Below, piece by piece: positions 1-7,963 of a stretch of 40,174 nucleotides of DNA. Positions within the stretch are counted from its first letter, which is position 1, and every line of letters starts with the position of its first letter. The DNA is from DATDVC01 sp036517695 (GTDB lineage Bacteria > Patescibacteriota > Minisyncoccia > Phycocordibacterales > WO2-35-19), in assembly GCA_036517695.1 (NCBI GenBank), contig DATDVC010000044.1, forward strand, positions 1-40,174, given 5' to 3'. A program made the position numbers and the translations under genes. Under the pieces are notes generated by a model that did no database searches, was not told where the DNA came from, and worked only from the letters and a program-made list of their open reading frames with translations.

Positions 1-2
1 AA

Positions 3-266
3 AATGTTTTCTATATTCACAAACTCTTTCGACCAGTAGACGAACTTGATAAACTTTATGAGGCAAATAAGGGGAAATACAAAGTATTGAAAGAAATGCT
101 GATCGAAGATATGAAAAATTTCATACGGCCAATGAGAGAAAGGAGGGAAGAGGTTGCAAAAGATGAGTCTCTTATCAAAAAAGTTTTAGAAGAGGGAAAG
201 GAAAAGGCCCGCGCGGTCGCGGGCCCGAAACTTGCCGAAGCCAAAAGAGCTATCGGCGTCATTTAG
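3..266 (+). CDS. trpS: Tryptophanyl-tRNA synthetase, C-terminal fragment (5' end outside window)
   Basis: An open frame enters from the left edge and ends at a TAG at 264-266, giving the last 87 residues of a protein. The helical tail matches the C-terminus of class I tryptophanyl-tRNA synthetases: a 'FRPVDEL' helix, then 'IRPMRERREE', then 'VLEEGKEKARAVAGPKLAEA' closing with 'AIGVI'. These correspond to the family's usual P-(I/M)-R-E-R-R and EGAEKARAIAEETL-type segments. The Rossmann fold and the HIGH and KMSKS motifs lie upstream of the window, so the enzyme class rests on the tail alone. A minus-strand small membrane ORF overlaps the stop by a few bases. Confidence 0.72.
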   Translation, partial: NVFYIHKLFRPVDELDKLYEANKGKYKVLKEMLIEDMKNFIRPMRERREEVAKDESLIKKVLEEGKEKARAVAGPKLAEAKRAIGVI

Positions 267-555
267 GGTATTCGCTTTCTTTTTCCTTTGAGAAAAAAAG
301 AGAATGCAACGAGACCAAAGGAAAGAATGACGCAGACCACAGCGAAACAAATGCCAATGGTTTGCATATCAAAAATTTTAAGGAAGCTAACGTCCACAAT
401 ACCTCCTTACGAACCCGCTCTTCACTACATCCCAACACATACAGGATGAAGATGGAATCCAAAAACCCGAAGAGAGCCCACCAGTCATGGCTCTCCAAAA
501 AATTCATAAAGAACACAACTGCCCAAAAACCAGCCACCAGAGCCAGGAAGAACAT
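259..555 (-). CDS. Small membrane protein, unknown function (possibly frameshifted)
   Basis: The frame is open further upstream, but a strong Shine-Dalgarno run (GGAGGAGG on the minus strand, about 562-570) lies 6 nt before the ATG at 555, so I start there (98 residues). The first 50 residues contain two hydrophobic helices ('MFFLALVAGFWAVVFFM' and 'ALFGFLDSIFILYVLG') followed by a charged turn ('SEERVRKE'). The second half of this frame is less convincing. From about position 397 another frame encodes a cleaner transmembrane helix with its own ribosome site. The locus may therefore be one three-helix protein broken by a frameshift, or two overlapping small genes. I do not recognise the family. 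Confidence 0.4.
   Translation of the reverse strand: MFFLALVAGFWAVVFFMNFLESHDWWALFGFLDSIFILYVLGCSEERVRKEVLWTLASLKFLICKPLAFVSLWSASFFPLVSLHSLFFSKEKESEYPK
263..397 (-). CDS. 44-residue single-helix membrane protein, GTG start
   Basis: On the minus strand AAGGAGG (about 402-408) is followed after 4 nt by GTG at 397, opening a 44-residue frame. It reads 'DVSFLKIFDMQTIG', a long hydrophobic helix (residues 15-36), and a basic tail 'LKGKRKRIP', which is a typical N-out/C-in membrane mini-protein. The same ribosome-site/GTG spacing is used by the zinc-ribbon gene at 2644. It overlaps the larger minus-strand frame starting at 555 in another register and overlaps the trpS stop by four bases. Either it is an independent small protein or it is the true C-terminal third of the upstream membrane gene after a frameshift. 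Confidence 0.42.
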   Translation of the reverse strand: MDVSFLKIFDMQTIGICFAVVCVILSFGLVAFSFFLKGKRKRIP

Positions 556-608
556 TCCTCGCCTCCTCCATTTGACACAATAACGTAAAGCCATTAAAAT
601 GTCAATTC

Positions 609-2396
609 ATGCAAAATACATCTGACACAAAAGTGGGCGTCAAAGACGTCCTAAAACATTTTTGGATCGCTCTCAAACCGCAAAGGTTGGCTTTTTATTT
701 CACCATATTTTCCTTTTCAATCTCCAGCATTGTATCCATAATTGTTCCGTTTATTTATAAGCAGTTTTTTGATCTTTTGACATCAGCAGAAGAGAAAACT
801 TCGATAAAACCAGAACTCCTAAAAATGATCTTGCTTGTATTTATAATACATGCGATCGTGTGGGTTTTATTTAGAAGCGCAATGGTTGCCTTAAACAAGT
901 TGGAATCTAGAACAATGGCAAGAATACGCCAAATATCTTTTGACTACATGATCGGGCATTCATATGCGTTTTTTTCTAACAACTTTACAGGATCATTGGT
1001 GCAACGAGTAGGAAGATTTGCTAGATCTTTTGAGCGCTTATATGATATGTTGGTTTTTCAAGTCATTCCATTAAGCATCTACGCCATTGGTTCAATAACG
1101 ATTGTTTATCTTCAAGAACCTTTCATAGCATACATCATGATGATTTGGATATTTGTAATATTTATATTTAATTTCTTTTTTCAGAGATGGAAGTTGCAAT
1201 TTGACGTTTTAGCCACAAAAGCGGATTCAGCTACAAGCGCGGCTCTTTCAGATTCGATATCAAACCAAAACACAATAATGTCTTTTGCTGGATTCGGTAA
1301 AGAATCTAGAACGTTCAAAGATATAACAATCGATCAGTCCGATAAACAAATCAGAGCCTGGGACTTGTCAGTTATAAAAGATGCTTTTCAGCAAGGCCTA
1401 ATGATTGTGGTTGAATTTGCCATCTTCTATTACGCTATAAATTTTTGGGAAAGAAATTTGTTAAGCATAGGAACATTTGTATTAATTCAAGTGTACATAA
1501 TAGGTCTTGCAAATCGTTTATGGGATTTTGGAAGAATTATCAGAAACGTATACGAAAGCTTTGCAGACTCAAAAGAGATGGTAGAAATTTTGGAGACTCC
1601 TTATGAAGTAAAAGATCTGCCGATGGCAAAAGAGCTGGTCGTGTCGGAGGGAAAAATAGAGTTCAAAGAAATTTCTTTTGCTTTCAACGAAACCAGAAAC
1701 GTTTTAAGCGATGTAAGTTTGTCCATAAAACCCGGAGAAAAAATAGCTCTCATCGGACCTTCTGGAGCAGGGAAGTCGACAATGGTGAGACTACTTATGC
1801 GGATGTATGATCTCTCTTCCGGAAAAGTCGAGATAGACGGACAAAATATAAAAGAAGTTTTCCAGGATAGTTTGCGAAAAAACATCAGTCTTGTACCACA
1901 AGATCCGATCCTCTTTCACCGCACCTTGATGGAAAATATTCGTTATGGAAGAGAAGAAGCTACTGACGAAGAAGTTGTTGAAGCGGCAAGATTGGCTCAT
2001 TGTGATGAATTTATAGATGTTTTGCCACTTAAATACGAGACTTACGTTGGAGAACGAGGAATAAAACTTTCTGGGGGTGAGAGACAGAGAGTGGCGATTG
2101 CCAGAGCCATTTTAAAAAATGCTCCAATCTTGGTTTTGGACGAAGCAACTTCAAGTCTCGACTCACACTCCGAAAACTTAATACAAGATGCTCTAGATAA
2201 GCTTATGAAAGGAAAGACCGTGATTGTAATAGCCCACAGACTCTCTACCATAAGAAAAATGAATAGAGTGGTGGTCATAGACCAAGGAAAAATCACAGAA
2301 GAGGGTAGTCATGAGGAGCTATTGAGCAGAGAGAACAGTTTGTACAAAAAACTTTGGGAGCTCCAAGCCGGCGGATTTTTGCCAGAACAAACTTAA
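609..2396 (+). CDS. ABC exporter, fused permease and ATPase (MsbA/lipid A exporter type)
   Basis: A 595-residue half-transporter that would work as a homodimer in the membrane and expel a lipid, peptide or drug using ATP. Residues ~25-325 form the six-helix type I exporter domain. Residues ~345-590 are the nucleotide-binding domain, with Walker A GPSGAGKST (~383), Q-loop 'SLVPQDP', signature LSGGERQRVAIARA (~487), Walker B ILVLDEATSSLD (~508) and H-loop IAHRLST. All catalytic residues are present, including the glutamate after Walker B. Length is normal for the family. No clear ribosome site precedes the ATG. It is not in an obvious operon: the next gene is on the other strand, and a hairpin follows at 2408. 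The substrate cannot be told from sequence. Confidence 0.9.
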   Translation: MQNTSDTKVGVKDVLKHFWIALKPQRLAFYFTIFSFSISSIVSIIVPFIYKQFFDLLTSAEEKTSIKPELLKMILLVFIIHAIVWVLFRSAMVALNKLESRTMARIRQISFDYMIGHSYAFFSNNFTGSLVQRVGRFARSFERLYDMLVFQVIPLSIYAIGSITIVYLQEPFIAYIMMIWIFVIFIFNFFFQRWKLQFDVLATKADSATSAALSDSISNQNTIMSFAGFGKESRTFKDITIDQSDKQIRAWDLSVIKDAFQQGLMIVVEFAIFYYAINFWERNLLSIGTFVLIQVYIIGLANRLWDFGRIIRNVYESFADSKEMVEILETPYEVKDLPMAKELVVSEGKIEFKEISFAFNETRNVLSDVSLSIKPGEKIALIGPSGAGKSTMVRLLMRMYDLSSGKVEIDGQNIKEVFQDSLRKNISLVPQDPILFHRTLMENIRYGREEATDEEVVEAARLAHCDEFIDVLPLKYETYVGERGIKLSGGERQRVAIARAILKNAPILVLDEATSSLDSHSENLIQDALDKLMKGKTVIVIAHRLSTIRKMNRVVVIDQGKITEEGSHEELLSRENSLYKKLWELQAGGFLPEQT

Positions 2397-2407
2397 TATA
2401 AAGATTT

Positions 2408-2427
2408 GGCCTCCAACATTGGAGGCC
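2408..2427. terminator. Perfect hairpin between convergent genes
   Basis: GGCCTCCAA and TTGGAGGCC form a 9-bp perfect stem with a 2-nt loop (or 8 bp with 4 nt). It lies 11 nt after the ABC exporter stop and just beyond the stop of the convergent zinc-ribbon gene. There is no T-run on the plus side. On the minus side the hairpin is followed by AAATCTTTATATT, so termination is plausible but not textbook in either direction. Confidence 0.5.
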
Positions 2428-2437
2428 AGAGGAGAGA

Positions 2438-2644
2438 CTAATGGGAGTTCTTCAACATTATTCGACGACCATGCCCAAAAGACAATCTGGATCCTGGGAG
2501 TGCAGGTATCGGTATTTTGTTGTAGGAATTATATACTTCTTCTCCCGTACCTGTCCCAATATTGTTTTTGAGTGTGCAGGCATGGCAAAGTGTGCTTTTG
2601 TTGTAAGCGGATTTTAGTCGCCCACATTGTACACATTGCGCCAC
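2438..2644 (-). CDS. Zinc-ribbon mini-protein, unknown function
   Basis: I choose the GTG at 2644 because AAGGAGG stands 4 nt upstream of it. The frame is open further back but lacks a start signal there. The 68-residue product begins with a four-cysteine zinc ribbon (CVQC, 14 residues, CHAC) followed by a polar, Gly/Pro-containing tail. The metal-binding pattern is clear. The function is not: such ribbons occur in small regulators, ribosome-associated proteins and nuclease subunits. A possible -10 (TATACT on the minus strand, 2668-2673) lies back to back with the aspS promoter, so the two genes appear to be divergently transcribed. Confidence 0.55.
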   Translation of the reverse strand: MAQCVQCGRLKSAYNKSTLCHACTLKNNIGTGTGEEVYNSYNKIPIPALPGSRLSFGHGRRIMLKNSH

Positions 2645-2680
2645 GTTACCTCCTTGTCTATGAAAAAGTATACACCAGAA

Positions 2681-2708
2681 TTGTAAAAATATGAAATCTT
2701 GGTATGAT
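2681..2708 (+). promoter_or_regulatory. Promoter of aspS (near-leaderless)
   Basis: TTGTAA (2681-2686), 16-nt spacer, TATGAT (2703-2708). The expected start of transcription is about 2715, only ~3 nt before the aspS ATG at 2718, leaving no room for a Shine-Dalgarno sequence. Confidence 0.55.
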
Positions 2709-2717
2709 GAGTAACAT

Positions 2718-4142
2718 ATGCAACGCACCTATATAAAAGACTTAAAAGAAAACGTTGGTGGGGAAGTGTCAATATCCGGCTGGGTGGCCGTGGCCCGCGA
2801 TCAGGGCAAAATGGTGTTTTTTGATTTTAGAGATATGACCGGGGTAGTACAGGGTGTTGTTTTGAGCAATAAAGGAGAGCTCGTGGAAAAAGCTAAAAAA
2901 ATCAAGAACGAGTCGGTAGTGAAAGTTTTGGGCAAGGTAAACAAAAGGCCAGATAAAATGGTGAACGACAAAGCGCAAAACGGCGACATTGAACTCGAAA
3001 TTACAGATATGGAAATCTTGAACGAAGCAGAGACCCTACCTTTCGACATTACCACAGACACTTCAGGGATTGATGAAAATACTCGACTAAAATATCGTTA
3101 TCTCGATCTTAGAAGCGAGCGAATGCAAAAAAATATCAGACTTCGAAGTGAGTTTATAAAAAGAGTAAGAGAACACCTTTTTAAAAAATTTTTTACCGAA
3201 ATAGAAACTCCGCTTCTCACCGAATCAACCCCGGAAGGTTCTCGCGATTTTGTAGTGCCAAGCCGCCTCAATCCAGGCAAGTTTTACGCCCTCCCACAAT
3301 CTCCCCAGCAATACAAACAACTCTTGATGACTGCTGGCTTTGAGCGTTATTTTCAAATTGCTCGAGCGGTGAGAGACGAAGACCTAAGAGCTGATCGCGG
3401 CTTCGAACACACTCAAGTAGATATTGAGATGTCTTTCGTTCAGATGGAAGATGTGATGAACACGGTTGAAACCATGATCACTGAAGTAGTAGAGTCTTTG
3501 GGTTATCAAATCAAGCAAAAACCTTTCCCCAGAATTTCTTATAAAGAGGCGATAGAAAAATATGGCGCTGACAAATTTGACATGCGAACGGAAGAAGAAA
3601 AGAAAGATGGCAAGACGCTCGCGTATGCCTGGGTGGTAAACTTCCCATTTTTCGAAAAAACAGATAAAGAAAAAGGAAGTGGTATGGAAAAAGGGAATTG
3701 GACATTTACCCACAACCCATTCTCAATGCCGATACCGGAGCACCTAGAATGGCTCATGGAAGGCAAAAATATTGAACAAATTCTCACCACCCAATACGAC
3801 CTGGTCTGCAATGGTTATGAATCTGGAGGCGGATCAATAAGGGCCCACAAACCCGAAATCCTAAAAGCTACTTATAAAATCATGGGTTATTCGGAAGAAG
3901 AGATCGAAAACGGTGTCGGCCATATGCTTGAAGCGTTTAAATACGGCACACCTCCGCACGGAGGCATTGCTCTCGGGGTCGAGCGAAACATCATGAACCT
4001 AACCGGCGAATCCTACCTTCGTGAAGTTCAATCCTTCCCAATGACTCGCGGTGGCCAAACTTCTGTAATGAAGGCTCCCAAAGAACTCTCCGAAAAACAA
4101 CTCCGCGAACTCGGCATTGAAATCAAAAAGAAAGAGAAATAA
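2718..4142 (+). CDS. aspS: Aspartyl-tRNA synthetase, compact form without insertion (GAD) domain
   Basis: Charges tRNA-Asp (or Asp/Asn tRNAs) in the cytoplasm. Residues 1-~105 are the OB-fold anticodon domain ('GWVAVARDQGKMVFFDFRD'). The class II catalytic core follows, with motif 1 around 'EIETPLLTESTPEGSRDF', motif 2 'RAVRDEDLRADRGFEHTQ' and motif 3 'GIALGVER'. Bacterial AspRS is usually near 590 residues; this one is 474. The missing piece is the ~100-residue GAD domain, which should lie between 'YGADKFDMR' and 'WVVNFPFFE', where only a short charged linker remains. The residue that helps tell discriminating from non-discriminating enzymes in the OB fold (usually Leu or His after 'RD') appears to be Gln. 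The gene is preceded by a near-leaderless promoter and followed by a palindromic repeat before scpA. Confidence 0.95.
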   Translation: MQRTYIKDLKENVGGEVSISGWVAVARDQGKMVFFDFRDMTGVVQGVVLSNKGELVEKAKKIKNESVVKVLGKVNKRPDKMVNDKAQNGDIELEITDMEILNEAETLPFDITTDTSGIDENTRLKYRYLDLRSERMQKNIRLRSEFIKRVREHLFKKFFTEIETPLLTESTPEGSRDFVVPSRLNPGKFYALPQSPQQYKQLLMTAGFERYFQIARAVRDEDLRADRGFEHTQVDIEMSFVQMEDVMNTVETMITEVVESLGYQIKQKPFPRISYKEAIEKYGADKFDMRTEEEKKDGKTLAYAWVVNFPFFEKTDKEKGSGMEKGNWTFTHNPFSMPIPEHLEWLMEGKNIEQILTTQYDLVCNGYESGGGSIRAHKPEILKATYKIMGYSEEEIENGVGHMLEAFKYGTPPHGGIALGVERNIMNLTGESYLREVQSFPMTRGGQTSVMKAPKELSEKQLRELGIEIKKKEK

Positions 4143-4145
4143 TTT

Positions 4146-4202
4146 CTCCCCTCCCATTAGACAAGGGGAGGGGCGACTTCGCTTTAGCGAAGTGGGGTGA
4201 GG
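4146..4202. repeat. Palindromic repeat element, intergenic copy
   Basis: Two hairpins and a conserved tail. CCCCTCCC (4148-4155) pairs with GGGAGGGG (4166-4173). ACTTCGC (4176-4182) pairs perfectly with GCGAAGT (4187-4193). The tail is GGGGTGAGG (4194-4202). The same arrangement (CT-rich/GA-rich hairpin, optional second hairpin, GGGRGTGAG tail) recurs inside gltX (11961-12031) and inside the Ada-like gene (18487-18527). It lies between aspS and scpA and may also act in termination. Confidence 0.6.
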
Positions 4203-4231
4203 TCTGAACAAAAAGATGATAAGATAGAATC

Positions 4232-4969
4232 GTGGAAACGGATTTTAAGGTGAAAATAGGGGAGTTTGAAGGGCCACTTGAGCTTTTGCTGGATTTGATA
4301 GAAAAAAGAAAGCTTCATATCAGCGAAGTCTCGCTCTCTCAAGTGGCAGATGAATTTATCGAACACATAAGAGCATTCGAGGAGTTCCCAATGGCAGACA
4401 GCGCCGATTTTATTTTGATCGCCTCTACTCTTTTGCTCATAAAATCAAAATCTCTCTTACCAACACTTGATCTGTCGGAAGAAGAAAAAGGGAGTATTGA
4501 AGATTTGGAAGAACGGCTAGCCGCTTACAAAAGATACAAGGATCTTGCCAAAAATCTCGAAAAAATGTTCGGCAATTTCCTTTATTTCTCCCAAGAAAGC
4601 AAAGTTTTAAATGCGGTGTTTTCTCCAACAGAAGAAGTAAATCTGGAAAACTTGAAAAGTTCTTTGCTTTCAGTCATCGAAAAAGCCCCCAAAACAGAAA
4701 TTTTGCCAAAAATAAAAGTAGGCAAGATCATAAGTCTCGAAGAAATGATCGAGAAACTCAAAGAAAGAGTGACTAAAAGCATCAAAATGAGCTTCAGCAG
4801 TTTTTCAAAAGGTGCTTCCGCGGAGGAAAAAATGGAGAAAGTAAATGTTATAGTAAGCTTTCTTGCCATGCTTGAGCTTGTCAAAAGAGGTTCGCTCCGA
4901 GCGGTGCAAGAAAAACATTTTGAAGAGATAGAGCTGGAGAGCGAAGCGGTCGGGGTGCCACAATATTGA
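4232..4969 (+). CDS. scpA: Segregation and condensation protein A (kleisin)
   Basis: ScpA is the kleisin that bridges the SMC dimer heads and recruits ScpB in the bacterial condensin complex. The 245-residue product has the family N-terminus ('FEGPLELLLDLIEKRKLHISEVSLSQVADEF' split over residues 9-40), the helical segment 'ADFILIASTLLLIKSKSLLP' and a C-terminal winged-helix region with 'FLAMLELVKRGSLRAVQ'. The start is GTG at 4232, with a -10-like GATAAG about 9-14 nt upstream, so the message may be leaderless. The gene is followed at once by scpB (1-nt gap). No smc gene is in the window. Confidence 0.92.
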   Translation: METDFKVKIGEFEGPLELLLDLIEKRKLHISEVSLSQVADEFIEHIRAFEEFPMADSADFILIASTLLLIKSKSLLPTLDLSEEEKGSIEDLEERLAAYKRYKDLAKNLEKMFGNFLYFSQESKVLNAVFSPTEEVNLENLKSSLLSVIEKAPKTEILPKIKVGKIISLEEMIEKLKERVTKSIKMSFSSFSKGASAEEKMEKVNVIVSFLAMLELVKRGSLRAVQEKHFEEIELESEAVGVPQY

Positions 4970-4970
4970 T

Positions 4971-5513
4971 ATGAACATCGAACAAAAAATAGAAGCTGTG
5001 CTTTTTTTTAAGAACGAACCAGTCGAGATCAAGAAACTCGCAAAGATTTTAAACATTGATGAAAATCGAGCGAGGGAAGGCCTGGAAAATTTGCGACAAA
5101 ATTTAAAAGACAGAGGAGTATGCTTGATAGAGTCAGGAGGAGAAGTGGCCCTAGCCACGGCGCCTGAAGCCAAAGAATTGATCGAGCAGATAGCAAAAGA
5201 CGAAATGAGTAAAGAGATAGGCAAAGCAGGCTTGGAAACATTGGCCATTATACTTTATAATGGCTCTGTATCGCGAAGAGAGGTCGATTATATACGCGGA
5301 GTAAATTCAACCTTTGTCTTAAGAAACCTCTCTATCCGCGGTCTTATAGAAAGAGACCAGTCCGCAGGGGAGCGCGGTTTTAAATACAAACCGACAATAT
5401 CGCTCCTGGCTCATCTGGGACTAACAAACCAGTCTCAATTGCCCGACTTTGAGGAGATGACGAAAAAAATTGGTAAAATTTTTGAAGAAAATAAAAATGC
5501 AAACGACCAATAA
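4971..5513 (+). CDS. scpB: Segregation and condensation protein B
   Basis: ScpB dimers bind ScpA and complete the SMC condensin. The 180-residue product carries two winged helices: residues ~5-80 ('IEAVLFFKNEPVEIKKLAKILN') and ~85-165, which includes the diagnostic 'ETLAIILYNGSVSRREVDYIRGVNS' region (here Y-N-G replaces the usual Y-x-Q/P). The C-terminus is 'FKYKPTISLLAHLGL'. It starts one base after the scpA stop, and its last 17 nt overlap the start of the carboxypeptidase gene, so scpA-scpB-carboxypeptidase look co-transcribed. Confidence 0.92.
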   Translation: MNIEQKIEAVLFFKNEPVEIKKLAKILNIDENRAREGLENLRQNLKDRGVCLIESGGEVALATAPEAKELIEQIAKDEMSKEIGKAGLETLAIILYNGSVSRREVDYIRGVNSTFVLRNLSIRGLIERDQSAGERGFKYKPTISLLAHLGLTNQSQLPDFEEMTKKIGKIFEENKNANDQ

Positions 5514-6447
5514 CTGGAAAGAAATATTTAATAAAGAAAACAGAACGAAATATTTCGTTCACGCTATTTCGTTCCTCTGCATAGCTTCAATTATTGTCTT
5601 TGTTTTCCTTCTGATCGGCGACAATTCGCCGAAGAAAGGGGAGGGGGCCACGGCAGAAAAACAGATCGATTATTTTGCAGACATTGAACTTGAAGCAAAA
5701 GGAGCAATGGTCTGGGATGTGGTAAACCACAGAGAAATATTTTCCCAAAACGCTGACACTCCGATGCCTCTCGCATCTCTCACAAAAGTCATGACAGCTC
5801 TGGTCGCCTCCGAAAATATTTCCGACTCGAGCGATATAGAAATATCTGCTGAATACCTTGCGCCAGAAGGAGATTCGAGACTTATCGCCGGAGACAGATG
5901 GAGAACCTCTGACTTGAGAGATTTTACTTTGCTTACCTCTTCAAATGATGGAGCTTTTGCGCTGGCCGCTATTGCGGAATCAAAAACGGCCGGTGAAAGA
6001 GAAGATTTTATTCGGTCCATGAATAGCAAGGCCAACGCAATCGGCCTCCTAAACAGCAGATTTTTCAATGAACACGGGCTTGATATAGACGAGAGCGAAA
6101 GTGGCGCTTATGGATCAGCCAGAGACATGGCCTTTCTGTTTGAATACGCGATGAAACACAGTCCTGAAGTTTTAGAAGCCACAAGGTATGAAAATATGAT
6201 TTTCGCAAGCGCCCAAAACATTTATCCGGCCCAAAATACAAATTACTTTGTAGACCAAGTGCCAAATATTATCGCCTCAAAAACAGGGTTCACGGATCTT
6301 GCTGGAGGCAATTTGGTTATAGCGTATGACGCCGGCTTAAACCGACCAATCATAATTTCGGTCCTCGGATCAAGCGAGGAGGGCAGGTTTAAAGATGCGC
6401 TGAAATTATTGGAAGCAAGTATGGAAGAGATCCAAAATTCAAAATAA
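5497..6447 (+). CDS. D-alanyl-D-alanine carboxypeptidase, peptidase S11 (PBP5-like)
   Basis: Trims the terminal D-Ala from peptidoglycan stem peptides outside the membrane. I start at ATG 5497; a TTG 27 nt upstream is in frame but has no better signal. Residues ~20-41 are a single membrane anchor. The penicillin-binding motifs are all present: SLTK with the nucleophile Ser94 and Lys97, SSN in 'LTSSNDGAFALA' (~150), and KTG in 'ASKTGFTDLAGG' (~265). The usual C-terminal beta domain of PBP5 is absent, as in short S11 enzymes. It overlaps scpB by 17 nt and is 5 nt from mraY, so it sits at the head of the wall-synthesis cluster. Confidence 0.88.
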   Translation: MQTTNNWKEIFNKENRTKYFVHAISFLCIASIIVFVFLLIGDNSPKKGEGATAEKQIDYFADIELEAKGAMVWDVVNHREIFSQNADTPMPLASLTKVMTALVASENISDSSDIEISAEYLAPEGDSRLIAGDRWRTSDLRDFTLLTSSNDGAFALAAIAESKTAGEREDFIRSMNSKANAIGLLNSRFFNEHGLDIDESESGAYGSARDMAFLFEYAMKHSPEVLEATRYENMIFASAQNIYPAQNTNYFVDQVPNIIASKTGFTDLAGGNLVIAYDAGLNRPIIISVLGSSEEGRFKDALKLLEASMEEIQNSK

Positions 6448-6452
6448 AATAG

Positions 6453-7511
6453 ATGATTATCGATATTGTAAAAGTTTTTCTTCCGGCAGTCCTCGCGTTT
6501 AGCGTGGGCATTGGCATAACCCCGATAATCGCCGATTACTTGTATAAAAATCAAGTATGGAAGAAGAAGGCGGGGAAAGTTGCCTTGGACGGCAGTGAAG
6601 CTACGATCCGAAACCAACTTCACAAAGACAAAGATATTGGGACACCCATGATGGGAGGTGTCGTAATTTGGATAAGCTCAAGCTTTGTAATTGTGGGTAT
6701 TTGGATACTTTCAAAAATCTTTTCCGGAGACGCAGTCGCAAAGCTTGATTTTCTTTCAAGAAACCAGACTTGGGTTCCTCTTGCAACACTCCTTCTCGGA
6801 GCCCTGGTCGGACTCATAGACGATTACCTTGAAGTCACAAGTTCGAATGGAGGAATTTCGGTGAAAAAACGCCTATTCATTGTCGCAGTGATTTCTCTTG
6901 CCTGCGCCGTTTGGTTTTATGAAAAACTGGATGTTGTTTCAATCGGCCTGCCTTTGGGAGGAGAGCTTTATCTGGGGCCAATTTTCATTGGACTTTTTAT
7001 TTTGACAGCGCTTTTCATTTACGCAGGCGGAGTGATAGACGGCATAGACGGCCTTGCTGGAGGGGTGTTTGCGACCATGTTTGCCGCTTACGGAGGAATC
7101 GCGTTTTACCAACAACAAATAGACCTAGCCGCATTTTGCGCGGCATTATCTGGAGGCATATTGGCTTTCCTTTGGTTCAATATTCCTCCGGCAAGATTTT
7201 ATATGACAGAAACCGGCACCATGGGCCTCACGATTACCCTTACGGTAGTTGCTTTTATGACCGACCGCTTGGGAGATGGGTATGGGCTTTTGGTTTTGCC
7301 GGTAGTCGCGCTCCCTCTTGTGATAACAGTTTTCTCTAACCTCATCCAAGTTCTTTCCAAAAAATTTCGGGGCAAAAAAGTCTTCCTAGTTGCGCCACTC
7401 CACCACCACTTCGAAGCTCTTGGCTGGCCGTCCTACAAAATCACCATGCGCTACTGGGTCTTCTCAACCATCTGCGCAATTTTAGGCATTTCTTTAGCTT
7501 TGATCGGGTGA
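6453..7511 (+). CDS. mraY: Phospho-N-acetylmuramoyl-pentapeptide transferase
   Basis: Makes lipid I by moving phospho-MurNAc-pentapeptide onto undecaprenyl phosphate at the inner face of the membrane. The 352-residue protein has about ten transmembrane helices and the family signatures: 'TPMMGGVVIW' near residue 67, the Asp pair in 'LVGLIDDYLEV', 'GGVIDGIDGLAGG' with catalytic Asp residues, 'FYMTETGTMGL', and the C-terminal 'APLHHHFEALGW' magnesium/uridine motif. Length is normal. It follows the carboxypeptidase by 5 nt. Between it and its usual partners ftsW and murG lie an antisense XRE gene and a GxxExxY gene, an interruption of the dcw order. Confidence 0.96.
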   Translation: MIIDIVKVFLPAVLAFSVGIGITPIIADYLYKNQVWKKKAGKVALDGSEATIRNQLHKDKDIGTPMMGGVVIWISSSFVIVGIWILSKIFSGDAVAKLDFLSRNQTWVPLATLLLGALVGLIDDYLEVTSSNGGISVKKRLFIVAVISLACAVWFYEKLDVVSIGLPLGGELYLGPIFIGLFILTALFIYAGGVIDGIDGLAGGVFATMFAAYGGIAFYQQQIDLAAFCAALSGGILAFLWFNIPPARFYMTETGTMGLTITLTVVAFMTDRLGDGYGLLVLPVVALPLVITVFSNLIQVLSKKFRGKKVFLVAPLHHHFEALGWPSYKITMRYWVFSTICAILGISLALIG

Positions 7512-7517
7512 TTCTCG

Positions 7518-7545
7518 ATACGAAAATCATACGAAAGCTACGAAA
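7518..7545 (-). repeat. Partial inverted copy of the GxxExxY-flanking repeat
   Basis: On the minus strand this reads TTTCGTAGCTTT then CGTATGATTTTCGTAT. It shares both ends of the 44-nt repeat found at 8043 and 8484 but lacks about 10 nt of the middle. It lies just after the mraY stop, so inverted copies bound the ~1-kb insert between mraY and ftsW. Confidence 0.5.
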
Positions 7546-7569
7546 TACTGACGAAATTTTAAAACAGAA

Positions 7570-7620
7570 AATCGCCAACCGTAGCCGACGAGATTCCGTC
7601 GAGACAGTGGCGATTGTTTT
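7570..7620. terminator. Bidirectional terminator between mraY and the XRE gene
   Basis: AATCGCCA (7570-7577) pairs with TGGCGATT (7608-7615). The stem is flanked by AAAACAGAA on the left and GTTTT on the right, so both strands read into a T-rich tail. A small inner stem (GACG/CGTC) sits in the loop. It is well placed to end both mraY and the convergent regulator gene. Confidence 0.7.
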
Positions 7621-7942
7621 AACCAATGCGTTGTAGAACATTTTTTGTGTTCCTCTTTGCAAGTTTTGTCTTAAGGGCAGTCAGTTTATCAGAACTGAAA
7701 CTTACCCCAAACTTATCCTTAACAAAGGAGGCAACAAGCCCTGCGTAATCTATTCCGTATGCGGTTGCGAAACTTCTCAACAGTTCTGCGGTTGGATTAG
7801 ATATGGTGCCACTCTCATACTGGGACAGCATTGATTGAGTGCACCCTAGCTTTGAAGCGGCGTCAGACTGCATAGGGGTTTTTGAAGACAAGCGGGCTTC
7901 TTGCAAAATTCTTCCAAATTTAACCAGCTTACGCTTGGACAT
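7619..7942 (-). CDS. XRE-family helix-turn-helix transcriptional regulator
   Basis: 107 residues. Residues ~8-62 form a Cro/C1-type HTH: 'FGRILQEARLSSK', 'MQSDAASKLGCTQSMLSQYESG' (recognition helix with the typical S-x-x-E-x-G ending) and 'NPTAELLRSFATAYGID'. The C-terminal ~40 residues are a basic tail without a known domain. It has the best promoter in the window, with an inverted repeat over the -35 region that is a natural autoregulation site. It lies antisense between mraY and the GxxExxY gene, within the segment bounded by repeat copies, so it is probably part of an insertion rather than of the wall cluster. Targets are unknown. Confidence 0.82.
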   Translation of the reverse strand: MSKRKLVKFGRILQEARLSSKTPMQSDAASKLGCTQSMLSQYESGTISNPTAELLRSFATAYGIDYAGLVASFVKDKFGVSFSSDKLTALKTKLAKRNTKNVLQRIG

Positions 7943-7963
7943 GCCTTATTTTCTCCTCTTTTG

